Source: Anaerolineaceae bacterium UBA6133
GTDB taxonomy: Bacteria; Chloroflexota; Anaerolineae; Anaerolineales; Anaerolineaceae
Assembly (NCBI GenBank): GCA_002435825.1
Contig: DIVL01000010.1
Coordinates: forward strand, 3,032 to 15,005
DNA: 11,974 nt
Reading direction: 5' to 3'
Shown: one piece after another, positions 1-6,118 of the stretch
Numbering within the stretch: position 1 is the first letter of the stretch
How the letters are laid out: each line of letters starts with the position of its first letter
Made by a program: the position numbers and the translations under genes
The notes under the pieces: generated by a model
The model's database searches: none
What the model was told of the DNA's origin: nothing
What the model saw: only the letters and a program-made list of their open reading frames with translations

Positions 1-1673
1 TGATGTCGGCATATTCGGGGCTGGTGAGAGCCCAATCAGAGTCGACGCCGATCAGGTAAGCGTTGCCGCGTTCCATGATGGCAGCAGCAGCACCCAAGCC
101 AACGGGTCCAGCGACGGGCATAATGATGTCTGCGCCTTCGTCCATGAGGGACTTGGCGAGCTCATTACCCTTTTGCTGATCGTCGAAGGACATGCTGAAG
201 AGACCAGAGTCTGGCGCAGCGGGATCCCAACCGAGGACCTTGACATCGGTGCCCTTGACTTCGTTGTACTTGGCCACACCCTTGTAGAAGCCATCCATGA
301 AGATGGTCACGGTGGGGATGGGCAGACCGCCGAAGGTGCCGACAGTGCCGGTCTTGGTGATGCCAGCAGCGAGGTAGCCAGCCAGGAAGGCGGCTTCATC
401 AGTTTCAAAGATCTGACCAGTCACGTTGGCAATGGCAGGATCATAGTTGTAGTCAACGATGGAGAACTTGACATCGGGGTTGGCTTGAGCGGCAGCCGCG
501 GTGGCATCGCCGATGAGGAAGCCGACGGTCACGATCAAATCGCATTCTTCTTCAATGAAAGCGTTGAGGTTCTTCTCGTAATCAGCGACTTCTTTGGACT
601 CGAGGTATTTGCCTTCGATGCCGAGTTGAGCCTGGGCGTCGGTGATACCCTTCCATGCGGTGGCATTGAAGGATTTGTCATCGATACCACCGGTATCGGT
701 GATCTGGCAAACCAGGGTGGGTTCTTCAACAGGGACTTCTGCTTCAGTGAAGGATCCAGCGACGATCTCAGCTTTGATTGCTTCAACTTCGGCTGCGAGT
801 TCAGCAGGAACCATGTTTTCGAGTTCATGGTATGGAGCGAGAGCAACGCCATTGTTGGCGAGTGTACCGACCACATCCCCACCGACGAAAGTACCATCGA
901 GGACAGATTGGATAACCTGCATGGTGGTGGCATCCATCAGTTTCATGACGGAGGTCAGGGTGATGTCGGCATATTCGGGGCTGGTGAGAGCCCAGTCAGA
1001 GTCTACGCCAATCAGGTAAGCGTTTCCGCGTTCCTTGATGGCGGCAGCAGCGCCCAAACCAACGGGTCCAGCGACGGGCATAATGATGTCAGCGCCTTCG
1101 TCCATGAGGGACTTGGCGAGCTCATTACCTTTTTGCTGATCGTCGAAGGACATGCTGAAGAGACCAGAGTCTGGCGCAGCGGGATCCCAACCGAGGACCT
1201 GGACGTCGGTGCCCTTGGCTTCGTTGTACTTGGCGACACCCTCGTAGAAACCGTCCATGAAGATGGTCACGGTGGGGATGGGCAGACCGCCGAAGGTACC
1301 GACAATGCCGGTCTTGGTGACGCCAGCAGCGAGGTAGCCAGCCAGGATGGCAGCTTCGTCAGTGTTGAAGATCTGACCAGTCACGTTGGCGATGGCGGGA
1401 TCATAGTTGTAGTCAACGATGGAGAACTTGACATCGGGGTTGGCTGCAGCGGCAGCCGCGGTGGCATCGCCGATGAGGAAACCAACGGTCACGATCAGAT
1501 CGCAGCCTTCTTCAATGAAGGCGTTCAGGTTCTTCTCGTAATCAGCAACCTCTTTGGACTCGAGGTATTTGCCTTCGATGCCGAGTTGAGCCTGGGCGTC
1601 GGTGATACCCTTCCAAGCGGTGGCATTGAAGGATTTGTCATCGATACCACCGGTGTCGGTGATCTGGCAAACC
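1..1673. repeat. 960-bp-period tandem duplication inside the BMP gene
   Basis: Bases 1-713 align without gaps to 961-1673 at an exact offset of 960 bp (320 codons). A hand count gives roughly 40 mismatches in 713 bases, about 94% identity; the stretch 181-240 versus 1141-1200 is identical. Homology continues more loosely with gaps into the linker-coding DNA (714-750 versus 1674-1735). The unit therefore covers linker plus whole BMP domain and keeps the frame. The copy nearer the left edge is incomplete here. Confidence 0.92.
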
Positions 1674-1807
1674 TTGACCGCGGTGGGTTCCTCAACCACG
1701 GGTTCCTCAACTACGGGGACTTCCGTTGGGGCGGGTGTCGAGCAGGCAGCGAGCAGCATGCTGCCGACGAGTAAAACGGACAAAATGGCGAACAACTTTT
1801 TAGTCAT
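1..1807 (-). CDS. Tandem double-domain BMP-family (PnrA-like) substrate-binding lipoprotein, 3' end outside window
   Basis: This is a substrate-binding lipoprotein of an ABC importer; BMP/PnrA relatives bind purine nucleosides, so nucleoside uptake outside the membrane is the likely role. The ATG at 1805-1807 is preceded by AGAAGGAG. Residues 1-22 form a lipoprotein signal peptide (MTKK, hydrophobic core, lipobox LAAC with Cys22), then a Pro/Glu/Val linker. BMP domain 1 starts near residue 45 with CQITDTGGIDDKSFNATAWKG, the family's N-terminal signature, and runs to about residue 350. A second short EVPVEEPT linker leads to domain 2, which begins near residue 365 with the same signature and continues to residue 602 at the window edge. 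Usual BMP lipoproteins have one domain of about 330-380 residues, so this chain is about twice normal. No stop or frameshift is visible across the junction. The ABC ATPase and permease genes are not in view and may lie further left. The family call is firm; the ligand is inferred. Confidence 0.9.
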   Translation of the reverse strand, partial: MTKKLFAILSVLLVGSMLLAACSTPAPTEVPVVEEPVVEEPTAVKVCQITDTGGIDDKSFNATAWKGITDAQAQLGIEGKYLESKEVADYEKNLNAFIEEGCDLIVTVGFLIGDATAAAAAANPDVKFSIVDYNYDPAIANVTGQIFNTDEAAILAGYLAAGVTKTGIVGTFGGLPIPTVTIFMDGFYEGVAKYNEAKGTDVQVLGWDPAAPDSGLFSMSFDDQQKGNELAKSLMDEGADIIMPVAGPVGLGAAAAIKERGNAYLIGVDSDWALTSPEYADITLTSVMKLMDATTMQVIQSVLDGTFVGGDVVGTLANNGVALAPYHELENMVPAELAAEVEAIKAEIVAGSFTEAEVPVEEPTLVCQITDTGGIDDKSFNATAWKGITDAQAQLGIEGKYLESKEVADYEKNLNAFIEEECDLIVTVGFLIGDATAAAAQANPDVKFSIVDYNYDPAIANVTGQIFETDEAAFLAGYLAAGITKTGTVGTFGGLPIPTVTIFMDGFYKGVAKYNEVKGTDVKVLGWDPAAPDSGLFSMSFDDQQKGNELAKSLMDEGADIIMPVAGPVGLGAAAAIMERGNAYLIGVDSDWALTSPEYADI

Positions 1808-1860
1808 TTTTTCTCTAATCTCCTTCTGTAGATTAACGATACTTGCCGGGAATAACCGGT

Positions 1861-1894
1861 ATGGTAATGTAAGTCAAGTATAAGTCAGCAAACA
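1861..1894 (-). promoter_or_regulatory. Candidate promoter of the BMP lipoprotein gene
   Basis: On the minus strand TATACT (1882 down to 1877) is a good -10 match, lying about 70 bases before the start codon. The only TTG at a 17-base spacing is TTGCGG, weak and placed inside the upstream terminator stem. A second possibility is TTGACT (1876 down to 1871) with a poor -10. The assignment is tentative. Confidence 0.35.
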
Positions 1895-1923
1895 AAAGAC
1901 CGCAAGTGGGAATTGCGGTCTTT
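1895..1923 (-). terminator. Intrinsic terminator after the MFS transporter gene
   Basis: AAAGACCGCA (1895-1904) and TGCGGTCTTT (1914-1923) form a perfect 10-bp stem with a 9-base loop, 15 bases beyond the MFS stop codon. Read on the minus strand the stem is followed by TTTTG. The A/T ends of the stem could let it act in both directions. Confidence 0.75.
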
Positions 1924-1937
1924 CTCCTGTAGAGTTA

Positions 1938-3239
1938 TTAGATTACTGGTCCTGGTTTTGCTTCACCAGATTTCATACCCAGGATTGAGATTAGGGCGGC
2001 AAGCATGAAGATTGGTCCAATGAGAAAGATCGAGGCATAGTTATCGCCGGTGAGTTTGACGATCCAACCGTTGACGTTAGGTCCAACGATGGCCGCCATG
2101 GTGGAGAATAGGTAATAAAGGCCGGTGAAGGTCCCAATTTGGGTCACATCAGTCAGATCAACCACAACAGGCAGAGAGTTGATGTTGATCAATGCCCAGC
2201 CAAGCCCTGCGATTACCAGCATCAGACCTACCACAGGCACTGCTCCCAGCACGGGTAGGCTGAACAGTTCCTGGGTCAGGGTTCCTGCAGGAATAAAGAA
2301 TATTGAGGTCATGACGAGAATCATCACCACAATGCCGATGCTGATGGTGCGCTTGCGCCCGATTTTCCCGCCAATCAGTCCCGCAGGCAGCGCCATAATC
2401 ACGAAAGCGAGCGAGTTGAGCGTCATCAGTGTTACGCTTCGCCCTTCAGACATACCGAGAGAGCGATTGGCATACAGCGTGATGAAGGTTTCGATCGCGT
2501 TCATTGCCACAAACCAGAAAAATATTGCCAGGAAGATGCGAATGGCGTCGTGTTGTTTATCCCGGAAAATCTGCACCAGGCTTTTCCAGAGGTTTGGCTT
2601 TTCAAGGTTGGGGTTCCGCTCGTAGATTTTTGGCTCCCTGATAAAGGCAAAGACCAGCAATACGCCCACCACGATCAGCGCGGATGCCAACCAGAAGGGG
2701 AATTGCGGCTGGATGTCGTAGAGTTTGCCGCCGATCAGGAAAGCGATGATGGAACCAATGCCGCCCATGAAGTTGATCACGCCATTAGCCTGGGAGCGAT
2801 ACTTTGAGGGGGTTACGTCCGGCATCAAGGCAACCACCGGCGTGCGCCAGATCGCCATGGAAAGCATGAAGGTCATGGTGCAGGCAACAAAAAGCGGTAA
2901 ACGCGCTTCAACCGGGATGTTGAGCAGCGGGACTGCCACGATTGGGGCGAAAACGAAGGCGATCGCCGCGATAGGCGCGCCAACCAGCATGAAGGGCAAA
3001 CGTCGCCCAATCTTGGTGCGGGTGCGGTCCGAGACCGAACCGATCACCGGCTGAAGCAGCAGGGCTGCAATGTTGTCCAACGTCATGAAAAAGCCAATGG
3101 CGGCTGGATTGAGTTGGAAGCGGTTTGCCAGGAAAAGTGGTACAAACGAGTTGTACACTGACCAGGCCACCATCACGGCAAAAAAGCCGAAGCCTAATAA
3201 AAACGTCTTGCCATAATTAAATTTAAGTTCTTCTTGCAT
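1938..3239 (-). CDS. MFS transporter, SLC45/GPH-like sugar symporter
   Basis: A 433-residue integral membrane protein with about twelve hydrophobic segments, the usual MFS length. After helix 2 comes the loop motif GSVSDRTRTKIGRRLPF (about residues 67-83), the form seen in the sucrose/SLC45 and glycoside-pentoside-hexuronide branches. The second half holds GWALININSLPVVVDLT, also typical of SLC45-like carriers. I infer cation-coupled uptake of a sugar or glycoside; the substrate cannot be read from sequence. The ATG (3237-3239) shares bases with the trmD stop codon (TAATG), so translation is probably coupled to trmD. A terminator follows immediately, making this the last gene of the visible operon. 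Pairing a sugar carrier with a tRNA methylase looks like shared transcription rather than shared function. Confidence 0.85.
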   Translation of the reverse strand: MQEELKFNYGKTFLLGFGFFAVMVAWSVYNSFVPLFLANRFQLNPAAIGFFMTLDNIAALLLQPVIGSVSDRTRTKIGRRLPFMLVGAPIAAIAFVFAPIVAVPLLNIPVEARLPLFVACTMTFMLSMAIWRTPVVALMPDVTPSKYRSQANGVINFMGGIGSIIAFLIGGKLYDIQPQFPFWLASALIVVGVLLVFAFIREPKIYERNPNLEKPNLWKSLVQIFRDKQHDAIRIFLAIFFWFVAMNAIETFITLYANRSLGMSEGRSVTLMTLNSLAFVIMALPAGLIGGKIGRKRTISIGIVVMILVMTSIFFIPAGTLTQELFSLPVLGAVPVVGLMLVIAGLGWALININSLPVVVDLTDVTQIGTFTGLYYLFSTMAAIVGPNVNGWIVKLTGDNYASIFLIGPIFMLAALISILGMKSGEAKPGPVI

Positions 3240-4000
3240 TATTCCTCCGTTGATTGGCTTTCTTCAAAATTTTGATTGATATAAGTGGCCAAAAATTCCT
3301 GATCTTCTTTTGTAAGGGGGGCATCACGCAATAGATCAGGACGATTTTCGAGCGTGCGGATCAGGGATTGCTGCCGTTTCCACTTGAGTTGCTCTCCCAA
3401 ATTGCCATTTTGCATCACTTCAGGAACCGTCCAGCCGCGAAATTCTGCTGGTTTTGTCCATTGGGGATATTCGAGCAAGCCGTCAGATGAGAAAGAATCG
3501 TCCTGGGTCGCGTCCTCGTCCCCGAGCACGCCGGGTAATAACCGGCCGACGGCATCCATCAGGATCAGGGCGGGCAGTTCGCCGCCGGTAAGCACAAAAT
3601 CGCCGATGGAGATAACGTGGGTGGCGAGGTGCTCACGGATGCGTTCGTCGAAGGCTTCGTAGCGCCCGCAAATCAGTGCCAGGCGGTCATGGGCGGCAAG
3701 CTCGCGTGCCATCTGCTGGTCGAAGCGTTTGCCTTGCGGGCAGAGCAGAATCACCGGGCAGCTTGGGGGAGCGCCGAGCACGTCCTCCACCGCGGCGAAG
3801 ATGGGTTCGGGTTTCATGACCATGCCGCCGCCGCCGCCGTAGGGGGTATCGTCGGTGGTGTGGTGCTTATCCGTCGCCCAGTCGCGGATGTTGTGGGTGT
3901 GGACCTGGATCAGGTCGTTTTGGATTGCGCGTTTGAGGATGCTGATATCGAGATAGGGTTGAAAGACTTCCGGGAAGAGACTGAAGACGTCAAATCGCAT
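3239..4000 (-). CDS. trmD: tRNA (guanine-N1)-methyltransferase TrmD
   Basis: TrmD uses S-adenosylmethionine to methylate G37 next to the anticodon, preventing +1 frameshifts. The protein has 253 residues, normal for the family. Visible motifs: SLFPEVF near the N-terminus, DDTPYGGGGGMVMKPEP (50-66), LLCPQGKRFDQ (85-95), LICGRYE (109-115), SIGDFVLTGGELPA (131-144) and LPGVLG (155-160). R153 and D168 line up with the E. coli catalytic Arg154 and Asp169. Two departures from the E. coli pattern are visible: GRYEG-DER is GRYEA-DER here, and the SGNHAEI segment reads NGNLGEQ (199-205), losing the His. The C-terminal WKRQQSLIRT motif is present. The ATG at 3998-4000 lacks a clear Shine-Dalgarno. Its common partner rimM is not upstream; REP elements and a transposase are instead. 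Confidence 0.95.
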   Translation of the reverse strand: MRFDVFSLFPEVFQPYLDISILKRAIQNDLIQVHTHNIRDWATDKHHTTDDTPYGGGGGMVMKPEPIFAAVEDVLGAPPSCPVILLCPQGKRFDQQMARELAAHDRLALICGRYEAFDERIREHLATHVISIGDFVLTGGELPALILMDAVGRLLPGVLGDEDATQDDSFSSDGLLEYPQWTKPAEFRGWTVPEVMQNGNLGEQLKWKRQQSLIRTLENRPDLLRDAPLTKEDQEFLATYINQNFEESQSTEE

Positions 4001-4029
4001 AGGTGAATTTTAGACGATAGGTGAATTTT
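4000..4029. repeat. 12-bp direct repeat at the trmD start
   Basis: TAGGTGAATTTT occurs at 4000-4011 and again at 4018-4029, 18 bp apart, directly upstream of and touching the trmD start codon. It replaces a normal ribosome binding site region. It may be replication slippage or a binding site; no function is known to me. Confidence 0.7.
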
Positions 4030-4076
4030 GGGCAAGCAACAATCACAGGCAGGGTTGAATTGTGAGAGCCGACAAC

Positions 4077-4158
4077 CGTAGGCCGGGTTCCGCAGTTGAA
4101 CCCGGCAATAATATGTGGATAAAAGAAAGCCGGATTGAAAACCGCAATCCGGCCTACG
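4077..4158. repeat. REPIN-like element A (two inverted REPs)
   Basis: Terminal inverted repeats CGTAGGCCGG (4077-4086) and CCGGCCTACG (4149-4158). The left REP is GTAG followed by the hairpin GCCGGGTTC/GAACCCGGC (4082-4090 with 4098-4106). The right REP is the hairpin GCCGGATT/AATCCGGC (4129-4136 with 4146-4153) ending in CTAC. A GTAG tetranucleotide 5' of a hairpin is the known recognition layout for RAYT transposases. It is followed by GAAAAG, as in the other copies. Confidence 0.85.
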
Positions 4159-4172
4159 AAAAGAAAGCAGTT

Positions 4173-4297
4173 GTAGGCCGGGTTCCGCAGTTGAACCCGG
4201 CAATAATATGTGGATAAACGAAAGCCGGATTGAACCCTGGAGAAAAGAGCTCCAGAGCAGGCTGCGCAATACGAAAGGGCACGATGTCCGGCCTGCG
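4173..4297. repeat. REPIN-like element B with rearranged right half
   Basis: The first 62 bases (4173-4234) match element A (4078-4139) with a single mismatch: GTAG, the GCCGGGTTC hairpin, the AATATGTGG spacer and GCCGGATTGAA. Beyond that the sequence differs, with a TGGAG/CTCCA hairpin and GGGCAC before closing at CCGGCCTGCGAAAAG. This right half resembles elements D and E. The element ends 7 bases before the transposase stop codon. Confidence 0.8.
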
Positions 4298-4303
4298 AAA
4301 AGA

Positions 4304-4822
4304 CTATTCCCCGAATGTATATCCCTTTTGGTTCAATGCATTGATCTGTTCTAAAGTGGGTGTTATGTCGTGGTCGTAAAACTCACCATCTATGCTTGAC
4401 CATTTCCATTGATCAACAGATGCAACATAGCCATGTTTCACGGGATTGTAATGGATGTAATCGTAGTGTGTTTGCATGTCGCGTTCATCTCGGATCGTGT
4501 GCTCCCAAAACCTATCCTGCCAGACAACCAGATCTTGTTGGTCGAATTGTTTACGGATACTTTTTGTTACGTACCTTTTGATTTCTTTTATGATGTTTGA
4601 ATAATCTCTAATTCCTGCCGGCAAGCTGATCAGCAGGTGGATATGATCAGGCAAAATGACATAAGCGTCGAGGTCGAAGGGGTGGAGAGATTTTACCTTT
4701 TTAACCCCAGCCATGAAAAGTTCACAGAAGGAAGGATCTTGAAAGAGAGGTTTTCGACTTTTTGTGACCATGGTGAAGAAAAAAGTACCGCCGTCAACAT
4801 AGTTGCGAATGAATTTTCTCAT
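4304..4822 (-). CDS. REP-associated tyrosine transposase (RAYT, Y1_Tnp/HUH family)
   Basis: A 172-residue single-strand DNA nuclease of the IS200-like Y1 family, of the type that recognises GTAG-tagged REP hairpins. Visible marks: the HUH pair HIH at 60-62 in ILPDHIHLLISLP, the metal-binding motif; WQDRFWEHTIR (101-111), typical of RAYTs; and DYIHYNPVKHG (121-131), which holds the expected nucleophile Tyr122. The length is complete and no residue of these motifs is missing, so the enzyme could be active. REPIN-like elements stand 7 bases after its stop and 28 bases before its start, the usual setting for a RAYT and its substrates. No clear Shine-Dalgarno precedes the ATG (4820-4822), which fits low expression. 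It is transcribed toward trmD and may supply read-through transcription to it. Confidence 0.92.
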   Translation of the reverse strand: MRKFIRNYVDGGTFFFTMVTKSRKPLFQDPSFCELFMAGVKKVKSLHPFDLDAYVILPDHIHLLISLPAGIRDYSNIIKEIKRYVTKSIRKQFDQQDLVVWQDRFWEHTIRDERDMQTHYDYIHYNPVKHGYVASVDQWKWSSIDGEFYDHDITPTLEQINALNQKGYTFGE

Positions 4823-4850
4823 ACAAGAAAGTTTACCATTCTAATTATTT

Positions 4851-4930
4851 GTAGGCCGGATTCCGCAGTCCAATCCGGCAATAGTGTGGATATCAACACA
4901 AGCCGGATTCAAAAGCGGAATCCGGCCTAC
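4851..4930. repeat. REPIN-like element C (near-perfect copy)
   Basis: An 80-bp element with perfect 16-bp inverted ends: GTAGGCCGGATTCCGC (4851-4866) and its complement at 4915-4930. Each end can also fold on itself: GCCGGATT/AATCCGGC on the left, and the 9-bp GCCGGATTC/GAATCCGGC on the right. The middle keeps the GTGTGGATA spacer type of elements A and B. The copy is followed by GAAAAGCAG and sits just upstream of the transposase gene. Confidence 0.87.
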
Positions 4931-4982
4931 GAAAAGCAGTGTTTGCATTTATTGTTTAATGCAATATGGACCCCTACCAAAG

Positions 4983-5062
4983 ACAAGCCGGATTGAACCC
5001 CAGTCGCTTTGCCCAGGGGCAAGTGAAACGCAATACCCAGAGGGCACTTTGTCCGGTCTACA
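4983..5062. repeat. Degenerate REP-like element D
   Basis: Starts with AAGCCGGATTGAACCC as in element B and ends in GGGCACTTTGTCCGGTCTAC, matching the right-half layout of B. An internal hairpin TTGCCC/GGGCAA lies near 5009-5022. No left GTAG hairpin is visible, so this is a partial or diverged copy. Confidence 0.6.
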
Positions 5063-5152
5063 TAAAAATATTGTGCCAGCATCTGACTGTCAGGTTTGCA
5101 GTCATCCAAGGGAAAAGCAGATCGCCATACACTGCTTTGCAGACAATCTTAG

Positions 5153-5332
5153 TCGTAGGGCGAGTTTGAGGGCACCTTGAGCAATATGAAGGACGAATGT
5201 ATCGTGCCCTCAAACCGCCGAATACAGTGATCTGGGTGTTCATTGCAAGTGATTCTGGCGTGATGGCGGATTGGAAGCACATCAAGGTTAGGGCATGACG
5301 AGGTGTGCAGTGCTTCCAAGCTCGCCCTACGA
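5153..5332. repeat. 180-bp structured element with 12-bp perfect ends and internal hairpins
   Basis: The ends TCGTAGGGCGAG (5153-5164) and CTCGCCCTACGA (5321-5332) are perfect complements. Inside are a 12-bp perfect hairpin GTTTGAGGGCAC/GTGCCCTCAAAC (5164-5175 with 5204-5215), a small CCGCC/GGCGG stem (5215-5219 with 5265-5269) and a 10-bp hairpin TTGGAAGCAC/GTGCTTCCAA (5271-5280 with 5310-5319). Like the REPINs it begins with GTAG and ends with CTAC, but the two inner hairpins differ from each other and the element is twice as long. No coding capacity is visible. It may be a non-autonomous mobile element or a structured RNA. Confidence 0.8.
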
Positions 5333-5638
5333 ATTATGTACTTGATCTTGATAATCGATGCCAATCCCGATCATGCCACCCTCCTGACTTTTCGATTGTG
5401 CCGATCCCTGACCGCGCACGGGATTTGACCACAAGGTCTCAATTAATCAAACCGAAAATGAGCTGGATTGAGAAACTTAAAACCCTTAGGGCACTTTGTC
5501 CGGCATACGAAAAGCAGCGTTCTTATAGATCATTCACTGTCTCATGGAAAGGAAAAGTCCTGGTTGGGCAATTATTATTGAATTTGGCGCGATCAGGCAG
5601 TACAACCTACGCCTCGATTAAAATTGACAAAGCCTCTG
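5333..5638. other. Intergenic stretch without a recognisable gene
   Basis: An open frame crosses this region, but its product is rich in low-information residues, has no ribosome binding site and overlaps a REP-like remnant (element E). I see no tRNA, no operon signal and no protein family here. The region appears to be repeat debris between the transposase island and the next promoter. Confidence 0.5.
5462..5512. repeat. REP-like remnant E
   Basis: The 15 bases GGGCACTTTGTCCGG (5490-5504) are identical to 5042-5056 in element D, and the tail ATACGAAAAGCAG matches the sequence following element C. A weak CTGGATTG near 5463 may mark the other end. This appears to be a decayed copy of the same repeat family. 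Confidence 0.55.
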
Positions 5639-5652
5639 GTAAAGTGTACACT
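5624..5652 (+). promoter_or_regulatory. Sigma-70-type promoter for the 65-aa protein gene
   Basis: A perfect -35 TTGACA (5624-5629) stands exactly 17 bases from the -10 TACACT (5647-5652, 4 of 6 matches). Transcription would begin near 5659, giving a leader of about 40 bases that contains AAAGGAG. The -10 lies within a palindrome, listed separately. Confidence 0.7.
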
Positions 5653-5656
5653 TTAC
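5639..5656. promoter_or_regulatory. 18-bp perfect palindrome over the -10, candidate operator
   Basis: GTAAAGTGTACACTTTAC is a perfect palindrome centred between 5647 and 5648, covering the spacer end and the whole -10 hexamer. A dimeric repressor bound here would block RNA polymerase. No regulator gene is adjacent, so the binding protein is unknown. Confidence 0.65.
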
Positions 5657-5699
5657 TCGTTAGTAGTTTATTTTGTTACATAATAAAGGAGTAGTAAAA

Positions 5700-5897
5700 A
5701 TGGCATTCAGCTTTAAAAACTCAAAAGGTAAGGAATATTTCCTCCACGTTAAGAAAGTGAAACGTGCGTCTGGAAAAGAAACTGAGCTCTATTATTTTTC
5801 AACCGATATCCGCAAGGGTCAGGAAGTTGAACAAGTTCCCGCCGGCAAGACCGTCGTTGAACTGACTTCCGGTTTACCTGTTCTGAAAAAAATCTAG
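5700..5897 (+). CDS. Small conserved-looking protein of unknown function, 65 aa
   Basis: A 65-residue lysine-rich soluble protein. The start at 5700 is chosen because AAAGGAG (5685-5691) is 8 bases upstream; an in-frame ATG at 5673 lies before that site and is unlikely. The sequence reads as a compact beta-rich fold: FKNSKGKEYFLHVKKV, then a KETELYYFSTD strand, then PAGKTVVELTSGLPVLKKI at the end. I recall similar short proteins with a YYLH...YYFS...G-VVE...TGLP-LKK pattern in Chloroflexi genomes, but know no function and no named family. There is no signal peptide, membrane segment or Cys/His metal site. It stands as a single-gene unit with its own strong promoter, palindromic operator and terminator, which argues that it is real and regulated. 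Confidence 0.8.
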   Translation: MAFSFKNSKGKEYFLHVKKVKRASGKETELYYFSTDIRKGQEVEQVPAGKTVVELTSGLPVLKKI

Positions 5898-5913
5898 GTT
5901 TAATCAGTTTATC

Positions 5914-5950
5914 AATAACGACCCTGTGCATCACAGGGTCGTTATTTTAT
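5914..5950 (+). terminator. Strong intrinsic terminator after the 65-aa protein gene
   Basis: A perfect 15-bp stem, AATAACGACCCTGTG (5914-5928) with CACAGGGTCGTTATT (5932-5946) and a 3-base loop, followed by TTAT. It begins 17 bases after the stop codon. Confidence 0.88.
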
Positions 5951-6099
5951 GCCCAATCGCAGCCTCACTCCCAAAAGCAGGATTTAACCCTTGCCTGGCG
6001 GGTGCTTTGGATTTCGATGCATTGTGACTTCCTGGTGCAGTGCAGTGTGAGCGTTTACCGGTGCTTCTTATTGTGTGCTTCTTATTGCCTTTTCCTTTG
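5951..6099. other. Intergenic spacer with 13-bp tandem repeat
   Basis: No gene is visible. GTGCTTCTTATTG occurs twice in tandem at 6061-6073 and 6075-6087, just upstream of the extended -10 promoter. TTGCCT at 6085-6090 is a weak -35 candidate. Confidence 0.6.
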
Positions 6100-6118
6100 G
6101 TGATTATGCTATAATCAC
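6100..6118 (+). promoter_or_regulatory. Extended -10 promoter with overlapping inverted repeat
   Basis: TGCTATAAT (6107-6115) is a full extended -10 element. The arms GTGATTA (6100-6106) and TAATCAC (6112-6118) form a 7-bp inverted repeat around it, a plausible operator. The weak -35 TTGCCT is 19 bases upstream. Transcription from here leaves a leader of about 135 bases before the sugar-binding protein gene. Confidence 0.65.

Noticed and set aside
173..1774. Long plus-strand open frame of 533 codons
   Set aside because: It is the codon-register antisense of the BMP lipoprotein gene. The minus strand has the signal peptide, lipobox, BMP signatures and ribosome site; the plus reading has none and is only Gly/Asp/Val-rich.
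3910..4269. Minus-strand 119-codon frame over the REP elements and trmD start
   Set aside because: It is composed of translated repeat sequence, with duplicated peptide stretches reflecting elements A and B, and overlaps trmD in another frame.
4884..5180. Open frames between element C and the 180-bp element
   Set aside because: They run through REP-like repeats with no start signals; GC-rich repeats often leave such frames open by chance.
5153..5332. tRNA or known riboswitch in the cloverleaf-like element
   Set aside because: At 180 bp it is too long for a tRNA, lacks the T-loop and CCA-type end, and matches no riboswitch core that I recognise.
4077..5512. CRISPR array
   Set aside because: Repeats are palindromic, unevenly spaced and follow REPIN architecture around a RAYT; there are no regular spacers or cas genes.
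5305..5694. 129-codon open frame before the 65-aa gene
   Set aside because: It overlaps the 180-bp element, a REP remnant and the promoter, has no ribosome site and shows no family resemblance.
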